A program made the translations under genes and the position numbers. Of a stretch of 64,000 nucleotides of DNA, positions 33,482 to 42,717 are shown piece after piece. Every line of letters begins with the position of its first letter. Position 1 is the first letter of the stretch. Source of the DNA: JANQIV01 sp050117315 (GTDB lineage: Bacteria; Bacteroidota; Ignavibacteria; Ignavibacteriales; Melioribacteraceae); contig JASFMY010000005.1 of NCBI GenBank assembly GCA_050117315.1, forward strand, positions 39,326-103,325. Reading direction: 5' to 3'. Below the pieces are notes generated by a model. That model ran no database searches. It was not told where the DNA came from and saw only the letters and a list, made by a program, of their open reading frames with translations.

Positions 33482-34708
33482 TTGGAATCAAACAAATTTT
33501 TGAGATTAAAAAAATGGCACAGAGTATTAATAGTATTATCCGTTTTAATCATACTTTTAATCATAGTTTGGCCCAAAGTGCCTAAATCTCCCGAAAAAGT
33601 AAATAGTATTGGTGAACTTGAAGCATACATAAATGAACTTGTGGAATTTGGTATCCCGCCTGGAATGACTCTGGTTGTTGTAAAAAACGATAGCATAATT
33701 TATAACAAAGGATTTGGTTGGGCTGATAAACCAAACAATATAAGGGCTTCATCCAATAGTATATATCATTGGTGGTCGTGCACCAAGATTATAACTGCTG
33801 CTGCAATTCTGCAGTTACAGGAAAAGAATTTACTATCCGTAAATGATCCGGTAATAAAACACTTATCCTTTTTTGATGTTAAATATCCTTCGGAAAACTG
33901 TGATATAATTACAATCAAACATTTATTAAATCATAGCTCCGGTTTACCCGATCCTGGTTTTAATGTAATGAGCTGGATACACCATGAAAATGATAAACCT
34001 TTTAATCAAACAAAATTTCTAAAAACTGTATTGCCGGAGTTTTCAGAACTTCAATTTGAGCCGGGTAGTTATACATCCTATACAAATATTGGTTATATGG
34101 TATTGGGTGCAATAATAGAAAATGTTACTAATCAATCCTATGAAAATTATATAAGAGAAAATATTCTTCTACCTTTGGGTATGAATCATACTGCTTTTTT
34201 ATATGCAGATAGTTTAAAAGAAAACGAAGCAGCCGGAAGCCACCCTCTTTTTGATTTATGGACACCACTCGTTCCTTTTATTGCCGGTTCTTATGTGCGT
34301 GAAATTTCAGGTGATCATTTGTGGTTTAAAAGAATTTATACAGATCAAACACCTCCAACAGGTTTAATAGGTACTGCAACAGATGCTGCGAAATTTGTTA
34401 TAACTTATTTAAACGGCGGAAAAACAAATGGAAGCAGAATTCTTTCTGAAGAATCAATCCATTACATGACAACAGAAGATCATATAAATGCAAAAGAAAA
34501 TAATCCCGACTATTATATTCGCCAAGGAATCGGCTGGCAAGTATTTGAAGAAGGCGGCAAAATATTACAACACGAAGGTGGAGGATTCGGATTTTATACA
34601 ATAATAAAAGTACATACCGATAAAAATTTGGGATTTGTATTATTTACAAATGACTTTAAATGTGAAGGCTGGCGGATAATTAATCTTGCTGATCAAATTG
34701 AATGGTAA
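33482..34708 (+). CDS. Membrane-anchored serine beta-lactamase-like hydrolase
   Basis: The product is 408 residues and starts at TTG after a GGAGG ribosome site at 33468-33472. It has an N-terminal membrane anchor (RVLIVLSVLIILLIIVW). The beta-lactamase/DD-peptidase catalytic set is present: S-C-T-K (Ser ~99, Lys ~102) in HWWSCTKIITAAAIL, a Tyr-x-Asn in SYTNIGYMVLG, and HEGGG near the C-terminus as the third element. LLNHSSGLPD is typical of the class C/EstB/PBP4* family. The active site would be periplasmic. It could act on peptides, esters or peptidoglycan. It is a single gene with repeats on both sides. Confidence 0.9.
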   Translation: MESNKFLRLKKWHRVLIVLSVLIILLIIVWPKVPKSPEKVNSIGELEAYINELVEFGIPPGMTLVVVKNDSIIYNKGFGWADKPNNIRASSNSIYHWWSCTKIITAAAILQLQEKNLLSVNDPVIKHLSFFDVKYPSENCDIITIKHLLNHSSGLPDPGFNVMSWIHHENDKPFNQTKFLKTVLPEFSELQFEPGSYTSYTNIGYMVLGAIIENVTNQSYENYIRENILLPLGMNHTAFLYADSLKENEAAGSHPLFDLWTPLVPFIAGSYVREISGDHLWFKRIYTDQTPPTGLIGTATDAAKFVITYLNGGKTNGSRILSEESIHYMTTEDHINAKENNPDYYIRQGIGWQVFEEGGKILQHEGGGFGFYTIIKVHTDKNLGFVLFTNDFKCEGWRIINLADQIEW

Positions 34709-34963
34709 GTAGGACAGATTGCTAGCAATCTGTCACATTTGTGACATTTCAAAAGAACGTTTTGTATGACTGTCCAAGGAGAAATCTCTATCTCTGCGTA
34801 GGTAAAAAAAGAGTTTTAATTCAAATTCCAACCGTTTTCAAGCAATAATAAATAGACATAACCTATCCGATTCACAGATCCTGTTCTAAAATAGGGAAAT
34901 AACCGGTTCAATAGGGCAAAGAACATGATTAAATACTTTAGGAATATCGAATTTGCCGGTAAT

Positions 34964-35079
34964 TATACACAAACCAAATTGGTTTTGGGATTTTGCCATA
35001 AAGTCCTCTCTTTTTAAGAGAGGATTTAGGTGAGTTTTAAACAAAAACAAAATCCCAAAAACAATTTGCAACAAGTATA
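34964..35079. repeat. R1 dispersed inverted repeat, copy 1
   Basis: It is 116 bp long. It begins TATACACAAACCAAATTGG then TTTTGGGATTTTG, has an internal hairpin CCTCTC-TTTTTAAGAGAGG, and ends in the inverted counterpart CAAAATCCCAAAAACAATTT with GCAACAAGTATA. The terminal arms are ~34 bp, imperfect. The same element occurs at 54335-54482 and 63039-63152. Confidence 0.85.
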
Positions 35080-35115
35080 TTTACTATTAACCGGTCAAAA
35101 AGCAGATTTTGGTCA

Positions 35116-35258
35116 TAAACATTTGTTTAAAGCTTCCTTCACCGATGAGTGGAACCATAAACGTTTGTTTAAGCCTTCCCCGCCGAAAAGTCACTCCATA
35201 AACTTTTGTTTACAAGTACTCCAACTCTTCAGGCTCATAAAGTTTTGTTTTTATTGAT
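35116..35258. repeat. Four short palindromes spaced about 41 bp
   Basis: CATAAACNTTTGTTTA (N = A, G, T) occurs at about 35116, 35157 and 35198, and a decayed form CATAAAGTTTTGTTTT at 35238. Each of the first three has an inner palindrome TAAAC-N-TTTGTTTA. The intervening 20-25 bases share only CTTCC after the first two. It is too short and irregular for CRISPR. Confidence 0.6.
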
Positions 35259-35313
35259 GATAATAACGAGATTGTAGAGATTACCGGATTTAGTGAAGAA
35301 GCGATTAAGAAAA

Positions 35314-35505
35314 TTAATCCGAGTTGATCGGCAAAATTCTTTTTGGACAAAACATCTTATCATTCCTTATAACCACATCATCAAATCGATACATCCAGAA
35401 TTGCCTTTTCTGATTTTCAATATTGTTGCTGATGAAGTTATTAAAATAATCTGATCTCTCTTTTTCTAATTCATCCAGTATATCCCCCGTATTTTTTAAT
35501 ATCTC
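35314..35505 (-). pseudogene. 3' remnant of an unidentified gene
   Basis: A stop-to-stop frame of 63 codons without a start codon reads NTGDILDELEKERSDYFNNF followed by ISNNIENQKRQFWMYRFDDV and CPKRILPINSD. The composition is protein-like, with no frame upstream. It is probably the end of a deleted gene. Confidence 0.4.
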
Positions 35506-35745
35506 TCATGATAAACGATATAATGGATTAAAATAAGAATTATGTTTGTAGAACTGCAATAGAAAACAGCCGAGGAATGGTCATCGGCTGGCAATGAATG
35601 TAAATCGTCGTTCTACGGCTGCAATCTTCATTTTGTGAAATTTTTTGTCATTCCATCAATGCGGCAGCCAATTCTTGAAATCTTTTGCCATTCCGCTAAT
35701 TTAAATTGTTATTTCCGCAAAATCTTTTTCCATTCGGAATAACTT

Positions 35746-36962
35746 CTATAAATCTGATATTTCAAAAACTATCTTTGCCAATGCTTGAGATATTTCAACC
35801 AGTTTTGAACAGTCTATTAAACTAGGTACATCTTTTTCTGTGTGTGTTATTTTCTGAGAATTTATATTTTCTATAAACCATTCGGATGATACGGCAATTG
35901 CAGGTCTGCCGTATTGAACGAATATGCTATGGTCACTCTGCGGCCATTGTCCACCCTCTTTTATTCCGTCATATTTCTCCATAATCGAATAAATTTTTTC
36001 TTTTATACTGATTGGAACATTATAAAAAGAAATTGCAGATTTACCTTCCTTATACCCGGCACCATCAATATTGATGTTTAACGTAATATTACCAAACCTA
36101 TTTTTATTTGCAGCAATGTAATTCATTTGGCCGGGGACCCCATAATAATCTTCACCATTTAATGCCACTATTTCTATTAATACGTTATTAGTATAATTTT
36201 TCAATAAATCTGCTAAAAGCAAAAGAACAATAACGCCACTGGCATTGTCTAGAGCACCGGGAGTCCCCTTTTTTGCATCTATATGTGCAGTAATTACGAT
36301 TCTCTTTGAATCATTATTTCCTTTGCGTGCTAACACATTATAAGCCTTTGCCGGAATTCGTTTTGATATGGACTTTAAGCTGGCTTTTTTACCGTTATTA
36401 GCAATAATTTTTTCTCCTACTTCTTCTATCATATAAACAGAAGGTATATCGAAATCCCCGTCTTCAATTAAAGGAAATGGATAAACTCCACCGGCTAATC
36501 CAGCGTTTCTTCCGGTAGCACAAATTATTGCCTGTGCTTCACTCTTTTCAAGAAAAGTAATTATTTTTTGATGTTCGGCAGGGTTATAAAAAACAAAATT
36601 TTTAGGCATAAGTTGTTCTTTTGCAATACTACCGTGTAGAAAAATTATTTTGGATTTTGCTTCGCACTTTTCAAGTTCTTGAATACTTGATACGGCTACA
36701 ATATCAGCAATTACGTTACAACCAAGAGAATAGGGGCTGACAAACACTTCGTAGTTGATTCCATCAATTTGCAAGGTAGCACCACTCTCTTCCCAATCAA
36801 TTGCATCAAACGATGGCATCTCTGTAATCCAACCCAGCCGGCTTAATTCGTTTTCAAAAACCGTGTTGCAATAATATTACCTTTACTGCCTACCGGACGT
36901 TCAGCAATATTTACACATAATTCATTAAGATAAGTAAGTGCTTTTTGTGTTAAGTCGTTCAT
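35746..36962 (-). pseudogene. M28 family metallopeptidase, one-base frameshift near the N-terminus
   Basis: The ATG at 36962 (MNDLTQKALTYLNELCVNIA, ERPVGSKGN) leads after 34 codons to a TAA because a T is missing in a run of five (36856-36860). Restoring it gives ATRFFENELSRLGWITEMPS and an intact frame of ~405 residues. The rest has a PA-type insert and the M28 metal site: HIDAKKGTPGALDNASG, ALNGEDYYG, NINIDGAGY and QSDHSIFVQYG. The downstream 357 residues could be expressed from an internal start at 36819 but would lack the N-terminal helix. It is not a LysK-type (M20) enzyme. A real mutation and an assembly error are both possible. Confidence 0.8.
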
Positions 36963-37018
36963 ATATTACCTCAGAAATAATTTTAATAAATGAGCGAGGC
37001 ATTTTACCATAGATAAGT

Positions 37019-37822
37019 TTAATTTGATTGTATAAAAACGACATCACTATTATCACATTTTTTTATGAGTTCTATAGGTGTACAACCGGTATATGTTTTT
37101 AATTTTTTTATACAATGAGACTGGTCGTAGTATCCTGCTTCATACGATACCTCAGTGCTATTCATTTTGCTTTTTACTAATTCAACTGTATTGCCAATTC
37201 TAATATATTCTGAAAACATTTTGGGTGTTATACCTACATATTGTTTAAACAAACGCTGGATTGTTTTCTCAGAAACATTATAATGACTATAGATATTATT
37301 AAGTGGCAGTGTGCCTTTGGCCTTAGTTATTTCGTTAATACAGGATTTAACCAGCTCATATTGTTGGTAGTTACGATTAATGATTTTTTTTAACAAAAAT
37401 TTCTCAATTATTCTTATTCGTTGTACAGCATCAGTTGAACTAAAGAAATTATCTTCATACTCTGACCAATCCTTAAAAATATCGAATATTTTTATAGAAT
37501 AATCATTTATCTCATCCAGAGAAAAAGGAAAAAATAGTGATGCTGAATACGGGTAGAAAACCACACCAATTGAATACGAAGGAACAGAACTCTTAATGTT
37601 ACTATAAATTGTTTTTTGACCGCATACTAAGAAACTAGGCTGACGAACAATTTCTCCATTTGATTTATTTTCTATAAATGGATTTTGGCAATGAAATAAT
37701 ATTTGAATTTCTCCGGTTGGAAATACTAATTCAGTATATTCAGTCGAAGTATTTTCTAATATCCAGTAATATTTGATATACTCAAAAAGAAATATAGATG
37801 GTTGATGTATTCTAATGATCAT
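37019..37822 (-). CDS. AraC family transcriptional regulator
   Basis: The product is 267 residues. The C-terminal ~100 residues hold two helix-turn-helix units: NIYSHYNVSEKTIQRLFKQY, then VGITPKMFSEYIRI and VSYEAGYYDQSHCIKKLKTY with the family signature TGCTPIELIKK. The N-terminal part (LVFPTGEIQILFHCQNPF, SIGVVFYPYSASLFF) resembles the DUF6597 sensor found in many Bacteroidota AraC proteins. It is divergent from nothing close; the M28 gene lies downstream in the same direction and may be its target. Confidence 0.9.
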   Translation of the reverse strand: MIIRIHQPSIFLFEYIKYYWILENTSTEYTELVFPTGEIQILFHCQNPFIENKSNGEIVRQPSFLVCGQKTIYSNIKSSVPSYSIGVVFYPYSASLFFPFSLDEINDYSIKIFDIFKDWSEYEDNFFSSTDAVQRIRIIEKFLLKKIINRNYQQYELVKSCINEITKAKGTLPLNNIYSHYNVSEKTIQRLFKQYVGITPKMFSEYIRIGNTVELVKSKMNSTEVSYEAGYYDQSHCIKKLKTYTGCTPIELIKKCDNSDVVFIQSN

Positions 37823-37989
37823 TTGTATTCCTGCTCATAGAGAACCCTGCCTTAAAATAATGGCGGACAGGCACTTCTCGACGAGACCTTTTTATATTAA
37901 ATCAGTCAACTCTACACCAACATAACCTGTATCAACTTCTATTACCGAGAGTTATCACCTAACGTATAATTTACAGCACTTGACGGTTA

Positions 37990-38019
37990 GTAGGACAGAT
38001 TGCTAGCAATCTGTCCTAC
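37990..38019. repeat. Perfect 30-bp palindrome overlapping the lysJ stop codon
   Basis: GTAGGACAGATTGCTAGCAA continues to TCTGTCCTAC and reads the same on both strands. The TAG at 38018-38016 that ends lysJ is part of it. A half copy lies at 34709-34735, and a related core is in the two-hairpin repeats. It may serve as the lysJ terminator. Confidence 0.85.
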
Positions 38020-39167
38020 AAAACTTTTACAAGTTTCTCAACTACAAAATCCAGTTCTTCTTTTTCAATTGTTAACGGCGGAAGAAGTCTCATTACAATT
38101 GGTCCGGCAGGCAAACATAGAACTCTTTCTTCCATTAATTTCAAAATATACGGCTGAACTTTTTCTTTTAATTCGATCCCGACCATTAAACCTTTGTTTC
38201 TTATTTCTCTTACTTTCGCAAGGTCGTGCTCTTTTAATTTATTTACAAAATATTCACCCAGTTCAACTGATCTTTCCGCAAGATTGTTTTCTATCATAAA
38301 ATCAATTGAAGCAATTGATGCAGCGCAGGCTAACGGATTACCGCCGAATGTTGAGCCGTGCTTACCTTTCGGTACTTCAATTTTATCTGAACAAACAGTA
38401 GCCCCAACCGGCACGCCACCGCCCATTGATTTTGCAACGCACATGATGTCCGGCTCAACGTTATAATGCTCACTTGCAAACATTTTACCTGTTCTGCAAA
38501 AGCCTGTTTGTATTTCATCAACTATAAATAGAATCCCTTTTTCATTGCAAAGGTTTCTTACTTTCTGCACATAATCTTCTTTTGCAATGTTGATGCCGCC
38601 TTCGCCTTGGATTAGTTCGAGAATTATGGCCGCGGTATTTTCGTTCACTGCATTTTCTAATTTTACAAAGTTATTATACGGTACGTGAACAAAGCCCGGC
38701 AATAAAGGTGCAAACGGTTCTTTATATTCTTTTTTTGCTGTTGCCGTCATTCCCCCGTATGTACGCCCGTGAAAGCCTTTCATCGCGGTAATGATTTCGG
38801 TTTTCTTTGTTGTATAACGGGCGAATTTGATTGCTGCTTCAATGGCTTCGGCACCGGAGTTGCAGATAAATGCTTTTGTTAAACTTTTGGGAGTAATTGA
38901 AATTAGTTTTTCCAAGAACTTTGCTTTTGTATCATTGTAAAAAATTCCCGGACATGTAATCAGTGTTTCAGCCTGTTTGGTTATAGCTTTAACAACCGAA
39001 TCATTCGAGTGCCCAACGTTTGCAACGCTTATTCCCGCTACACAATCAATGTATTCATTGCCTTTATCATCCCAGACTTTTGCGCCCTTGCCTTTTACAA
39101 TTGTTACTTCCCTTTTGGGATAAACATCAAATTCATACTGCTGCTGTAATTCCATAAAGTTTATCAT
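38016..39167 (-). CDS. lysJ: LysW-aminoadipate semialdehyde aminotransferase (LysJ)
   Basis: The product is 383 residues, class III PLP aminotransferase. Motifs: EYIDCVAGISVANVGHSN, ICNSGAEAIEAAIKFAR, the catalytic region FIVDEIQTGFCRTGKMF and the PLP Lys in CVAKSMGGGVPVGA, then KHGSTFGGNPLACAA. It aminates LysW-gamma-2-aminoadipate semialdehyde to LysW-gamma-lysine. ArgD-type activity is a known overlap in this family. The start overlaps lysZ by four bases. The stop is supplied by a palindromic repeat, so the last residues may differ from relatives. Confidence 0.9.
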   Translation of the reverse strand: MINFMELQQQYEFDVYPKREVTIVKGKGAKVWDDKGNEYIDCVAGISVANVGHSNDSVVKAITKQAETLITCPGIFYNDTKAKFLEKLISITPKSLTKAFICNSGAEAIEAAIKFARYTTKKTEIITAMKGFHGRTYGGMTATAKKEYKEPFAPLLPGFVHVPYNNFVKLENAVNENTAAIILELIQGEGGINIAKEDYVQKVRNLCNEKGILFIVDEIQTGFCRTGKMFASEHYNVEPDIMCVAKSMGGGVPVGATVCSDKIEVPKGKHGSTFGGNPLACAASIASIDFMIENNLAERSVELGEYFVNKLKEHDLAKVREIRNKGLMVGIELKEKVQPYILKLMEERVLCLPAGPIVMRLLPPLTIEKEELDFVVEKLVKVL

Positions 39168-39955
39168 TGTATTATTGTACCTCCTCCGTTAAGTGCATTT
39201 GTTACAGGATTATCAATTCTGCCGTCGGCAATAATGACGGTAGTTTCGCCGTGTTCAAATAATTTACGCAATGCTAATATTTTTCTTTTCATTCTTCCGT
39301 CAACCTGGGCTTCTCTTTGTTCAAGTTCGGCTTTCGACATTTTTTTAACCACCGAGTCCGCATCATCTTTATTCTCAAGGTACCCGGGAGCTTCAATAAA
39401 CTGTATAATCTTCTCTGCTTGTAATTCCTTTTGTAAAACTGCAACTATATCATCGTTCTCAGAATTGATTGCATATCCGTTTTCATCAATAATGGGCACA
39501 GTTAAAACGGGTGTAAATCCATTTTCTAAAAGCAGTTTTAATAGATCAGCGTTTATTGATCTCGGCTTGCCGGAAAAGTCACGGACAATTTTTAACTTGT
39601 TGTTTTCCCTAATCCTTATACCTTTATTCCTTTCGCCCTGTACTGCTCTTCCGTCAATGCCCGTTAATCCGACTGCGTTGATCCCGTTACGCTGACAGAG
39701 TTCAACTATCCTTTTATTTTTATAACCGGAATAAGCCATCATCATTACATCAATTGCATCTTCGTCGGTGAACACGGATGAGTAGCCTTTAACCGATGTT
39801 AATGTTTTCTTCGGTTTGTTCAGTTTCTCCGCCAGGCTGTCCCTGAATGCATTCGCTCCGTGAACAATAATAAATTTTCCGTTTAGCACAGATAAATCTT
39901 TAATAATTGCTTCAATGTTAATTTTTTCTCCGCCGCCGATTTTGATAATAAACAT
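39164..39955 (-). CDS. lysZ: LysW-aminoadipate kinase (LysZ)
   Basis: The product is 263 residues from the ATG at 39955 (MFIIKIGGGEKIN), which follows a GGGAATAAGAAAT ribosome site; a longer frame adds 13 non-family residues. Amino-acid kinase motifs: IKIGGGE, the substrate region KFIIVHGANAFRDSLA, NAVGLTGIDGRAV and NADLLKLLLENGFTPVLTVP. It phosphorylates the aminoadipate bound to LysW. It is in an operon with lysY, lysX, lysW and lysJ, with a class II amidotransferase gene just upstream. Confidence 0.92.
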   Translation of the reverse strand: MFIIKIGGGEKINIEAIIKDLSVLNGKFIIVHGANAFRDSLAEKLNKPKKTLTSVKGYSSVFTDEDAIDVMMMAYSGYKNKRIVELCQRNGINAVGLTGIDGRAVQGERNKGIRIRENNKLKIVRDFSGKPRSINADLLKLLLENGFTPVLTVPIIDENGYAINSENDDIVAVLQKELQAEKIIQFIEAPGYLENKDDADSVVKKMSKAELEQREAQVDGRMKRKILALRKLFEHGETTVIIADGRIDNPVTNALNGGGTIIQ

Positions 39956-40049
39956 ATTTCTTATTCCCTTTCGTTTATTGTCATTTATGGTCATTTGTAG
40001 TCACTTGTCGTAAAAGCACAATGAATGACTACAAGTGACTACCAATGAC

Positions 40050-40685
40050 TTATATTTTTCTTACAGAACTATTCTCAATTTTTTCCCATCCGCTTTCATT
40101 TTTAAACGGATCGGAACAAATTATTATTTTGCCGTTTTCATTTTTTGAATGCATTGTAAAGTAATCCGGGTCTTCCGAGAAATCCGAAGATACGTATGCA
40201 TTATTTTTATCCGCCAAAATGATATTCATTGCGCGTAAGTATTTCGTTCTCTTTTTAATTTGTTCGACACCTTTCGCAAGCATGCTTTCTGCGTCGTCTT
40301 TATCAAACTTTTTGATAAAGTTGAAAATCTTTTCCGCACCTATTCTGCCTTCTTCTTTTATACGTACTCCCCTTAATTCACCGTTAAATATGAAAATATA
40401 CTTGTCGTCGTAAAAAGGCATGTTATTTTCAACTACAATATCTTTATCCTGGAAAGCACTGCGTGCATGGGCGACCAACAATGTTGTCATGCCGAATTTT
40501 GAAAAATCATCTTCCCAAACGGGATTAATGTTTTTATAATATTTCCATTCGTTATTTACCAGGTAAGCACAACCCCAGCCGTGCCCTTGATATTCTTTAC
40601 TGTTCTTTGAAATCTCAGCAAATTTTTCCAGGTAATGTTTTATTTCGAATTCTTCTTTTGATCTTATGTAAAGTAATCTGCACAT
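40050..40685 (-). CDS. Class II glutamine amidotransferase-like protein in the lysW operon
   Basis: The product is 211 residues. Cys2 (MCRLLY) is the catalytic N-terminal nucleophile of Ntn-type class II amidotransferases. Other family residues are present: GHGWGCAYL, LLVAHARSAF, the NNMPF oxyanion block and IFNGELRGV. There is no synthase or second domain, so it would act as a free-standing glutaminase (YafJ-like). It lies between lysY and lysZ, all minus strand, gaps 84-95 bp. LysW in this operon ends in Gln where other LysW proteins end in Glu, so one testable role is deamidation of LysW. A general amide-hydrolase role is the alternative. Confidence 0.85.
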   Translation of the reverse strand: MCRLLYIRSKEEFEIKHYLEKFAEISKNSKEYQGHGWGCAYLVNNEWKYYKNINPVWEDDFSKFGMTTLLVAHARSAFQDKDIVVENNMPFYDDKYIFIFNGELRGVRIKEEGRIGAEKIFNFIKKFDKDDAESMLAKGVEQIKKRTKYLRAMNIILADKNNAYVSSDFSEDPDYFTMHSKNENGKIIICSDPFKNESGWEKIENSSVRKI

Positions 40686-40768
40686 TTTTATTAATGGAAC
40701 GCAGATTTTTATGATTATTATGATCTATTAAGATTTAAAATCATAATGATCCGCGTTCTATTCCTCTT

Positions 40769-41815
40769 TTAAATTGGATGTAAACCGGGAAACTCAAGTC
40801 CCGTTGTTTCATTAAAGCCGTGCATTATGTTAAATGCCTGCAAAGCCTGGCCCGCCGCACCTTTCATTAAATTATCAATCGACGAAATAACAACCAGTCT
40901 GTTTGAATATTCATCCTTCTTAAACCCGATGTCACAATAGTTAGTGGCAATTAACAGCTTCGGTTCGGGATAACGGTAATTCCCTTCCCGTTCTTTTACA
41001 ATTCTTATAAAGGGTTCGTTGCCGTATTCTTTCCTGTAAACTTTCCAGATATCTTTTTCTTCGAGATTATCATTTAAGAAAACATGAATAGTTGCAAGTA
41101 CCCCGCGTACCATATCAATTGACGTTGCAGATAGGTTAACATTCAACTCTTCACCGAAATTAAGCTCCTGCAAAATCTCTGCTGTGTGCCTATGTCCGGT
41201 GGGTTGATAAGAACGCACAGCCCCGCTTCTTTCCGGGTGATGCGATGAATCCGACGATTTATTGCCCCCTTCACTTGAACCGACTTTAACTTCAATAATG
41301 ATATTCTTTTTATCAATCAAATTATTTTTAACCAACGGGTACAATCCTAAAATTGAAGCCGTTGCATTACATCCCGCGCTTGAAATATAATTTGCGGTTT
41401 TCATTTCTTCACGGTGTAATTCGGGAATGCCGTAAACAAACTCTTTCATTAACTCTACATTTGTATGAGTTCCTTTGTACCACTGCCGGTAAAGCTCAGG
41501 ATCGTTCAACCTGAAGTCCGCACTTAAATCAATGATTTTCGGTGCGAGTTTTTTTAGATTATTTATTTTGCTCATACTGCTGCCGTGCGGAAGACACAGA
41601 AACAGCAGATCACATTCCTCCAGTTCAGTAATTGATGAAAATTTAATATCTGTATTCTTTCTTAAATTCGGATGAACTTTATAAACAAATTTACCAACCC
41701 AGCTTTCGGAAGTTACCTGTTTAATTTCAACATTGGGATGAAACAACAATAACCGGATTAACTCGCCGCCCGTATATCCTGAAGCTCCTACAACAGAGAC
41801 TCTCACTTTATCCAT
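40769..41815 (-). CDS. lysY: LysW-aminoadipyl phosphate reductase (LysY)
   Basis: The product is 348 residues from the ATG at 41815 (MDKVRVSVVGASGYTGGEL), five codons inside a longer possible frame and overlapping lysX by eight bases. Family motifs: VVGASGYTGGELIRLL NADP fold, LCLPHGSSMS, SAGCNATASILGLYPLV with the active Cys, and KVGSSEGGNKSSDSSHHPER. It reduces the aminoadipyl phosphate carried on LysW to the semialdehyde. ArgC enzymes are related; the operon with homocitrate synthase favours lysine. Confidence 0.94.
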   Translation of the reverse strand: MDKVRVSVVGASGYTGGELIRLLLFHPNVEIKQVTSESWVGKFVYKVHPNLRKNTDIKFSSITELEECDLLFLCLPHGSSMSKINNLKKLAPKIIDLSADFRLNDPELYRQWYKGTHTNVELMKEFVYGIPELHREEMKTANYISSAGCNATASILGLYPLVKNNLIDKKNIIIEVKVGSSEGGNKSSDSSHHPERSGAVRSYQPTGHRHTAEILQELNFGEELNVNLSATSIDMVRGVLATIHVFLNDNLEEKDIWKVYRKEYGNEPFIRIVKEREGNYRYPEPKLLIATNYCDIGFKKDEYSNRLVVISSIDNLMKGAAGQALQAFNIMHGFNETTGLEFPGLHPI

Positions 41816-42659
41816 TACTTCCCTCCGCAACTTTAATTACATAATTTGCAATTTCTTCGGGGATATTTACGCCTGTTGTATCAATACTGTTCTTAAATTC
41901 CATAGTATAGTTTACTTCATTAACCTGAAAACCATCTTCTGTTTCGAACAAGTCGCACGCAACAACTCCGCCGCCCACGGCTTTAGCAGCCGCAACCGAT
42001 AAATCGTTTATTTCTTTTGTTACTTCACATTTATATGCTTTTCCGCCTCTTGCCGTATTGGTTATCCAGTGTTCGGATTCACGATAAATTGCAGCGATGC
42101 ATTTGTCTCCAACAACAAAGCTTCTAATATCTCTTCCCTTTTTCTCAATGTATTTTTGAATATAAAAAATTGAGTGGTGATATGTACCGAGAACCGTTTT
42201 ATGTTCAAGTATAGACTCTGCAGCATCCCTGTCGTTTACCTTTGAAAGGAGCCTTCCCCATGACCCCACTGCAGGCTTGAGTACAACCGGGTAGCCCATT
42301 TCTTCAATAGCTTCAATTGCAGACTCTTCAGTAAAAGCCACTCTAATTTCAGGCTGCGGCACTTTATGTTCTTCAAGTGCGACAGATGTTAGAAGTTTAT
42401 CACCGCATATAGTTGCAACTTGTGTATTGTTGACACACTTAATTCCCATACTTTCAAACAATCTTATTGAGTGAAATGCACGTGAGTGATTTATACATCT
42501 TTCAACAACAGCGTCGTACTTATATTTATCTTTTCCCAAATTAAATTTAAGTTTTCGGTCGTCAATTAATTCAAGATCAACATCGCTTTTCTTCTTGAAT
42601 TCCTGTATCAAAAGTTTTTCATCTTTTCTAATTAACGAATGCAGCATACCTATTCTCAT
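41808..42659 (-). CDS. lysX: Alpha-aminoadipate-LysW ligase (LysX)
   Basis: The product is 283 residues, ATP-grasp (RimK-like) ligase. Motifs: CGDKLLTSVALEEHKVPQPE, YPVVLKPAVGSWGRLLSKV, QKYIEKKGRDIRSFVVGDK, and the C-terminal VNEVNYTMEFKNSIDTTGV, the last nearly identical to the LysX substrate region. It couples the amino group of aminoadipate to the gamma-carboxylate of the C-terminal Glu of LysW. In this operon the last LysW residue is Gln, which raises a question about the acceptor. Confidence 0.95.
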   Translation of the reverse strand: MRIGMLHSLIRKDEKLLIQEFKKKSDVDLELIDDRKLKFNLGKDKYKYDAVVERCINHSRAFHSIRLFESMGIKCVNNTQVATICGDKLLTSVALEEHKVPQPEIRVAFTEESAIEAIEEMGYPVVLKPAVGSWGRLLSKVNDRDAAESILEHKTVLGTYHHSIFYIQKYIEKKGRDIRSFVVGDKCIAAIYRESEHWITNTARGGKAYKCEVTKEINDLSVAAAKAVGGGVVACDLFETEDGFQVNEVNYTMEFKNSIDTTGVNIPEEIANYVIKVAEGSNG

Positions 42660-42717
42660 TTTATACCTCTAATTATTATTTAATATGGGATTAAACAAAA
42701 CCAGAGTGATCCGAAAA

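Larger units (their letters stand above)
34709..35745. other. Repeat-rich intergenic region with gene remnants
   Basis: This is ~1 kb without an intact gene. It begins with a GTAGGACAGATTGCTAGCAA palindrome half (34709-34735), then the R1 repeat (34964-35079), a four-unit CATAAAC palindrome series (35116-35258), a short plus-strand remnant reading EIVEITGFSEEAIKKINPS (about 35270-35327), a minus-strand remnant (35314-35505), and the second half of the two-hairpin repeat (35565-35600). 35640-35740 has three imperfect CATTCC/AATCTTTT repeats. Confidence 0.6.

Noticed and set aside
35116..35258. Possible CRISPR array
   Set aside because: Repeats are only ~16 bp, palindromic and increasingly divergent, spacers share bases, and no cas gene is visible.
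35746..36962. LysK of the lysine cluster
   Set aside because: The metal-site blocks are M28, not M20/LysK, and the gene is frameshifted and separated by an AraC gene.
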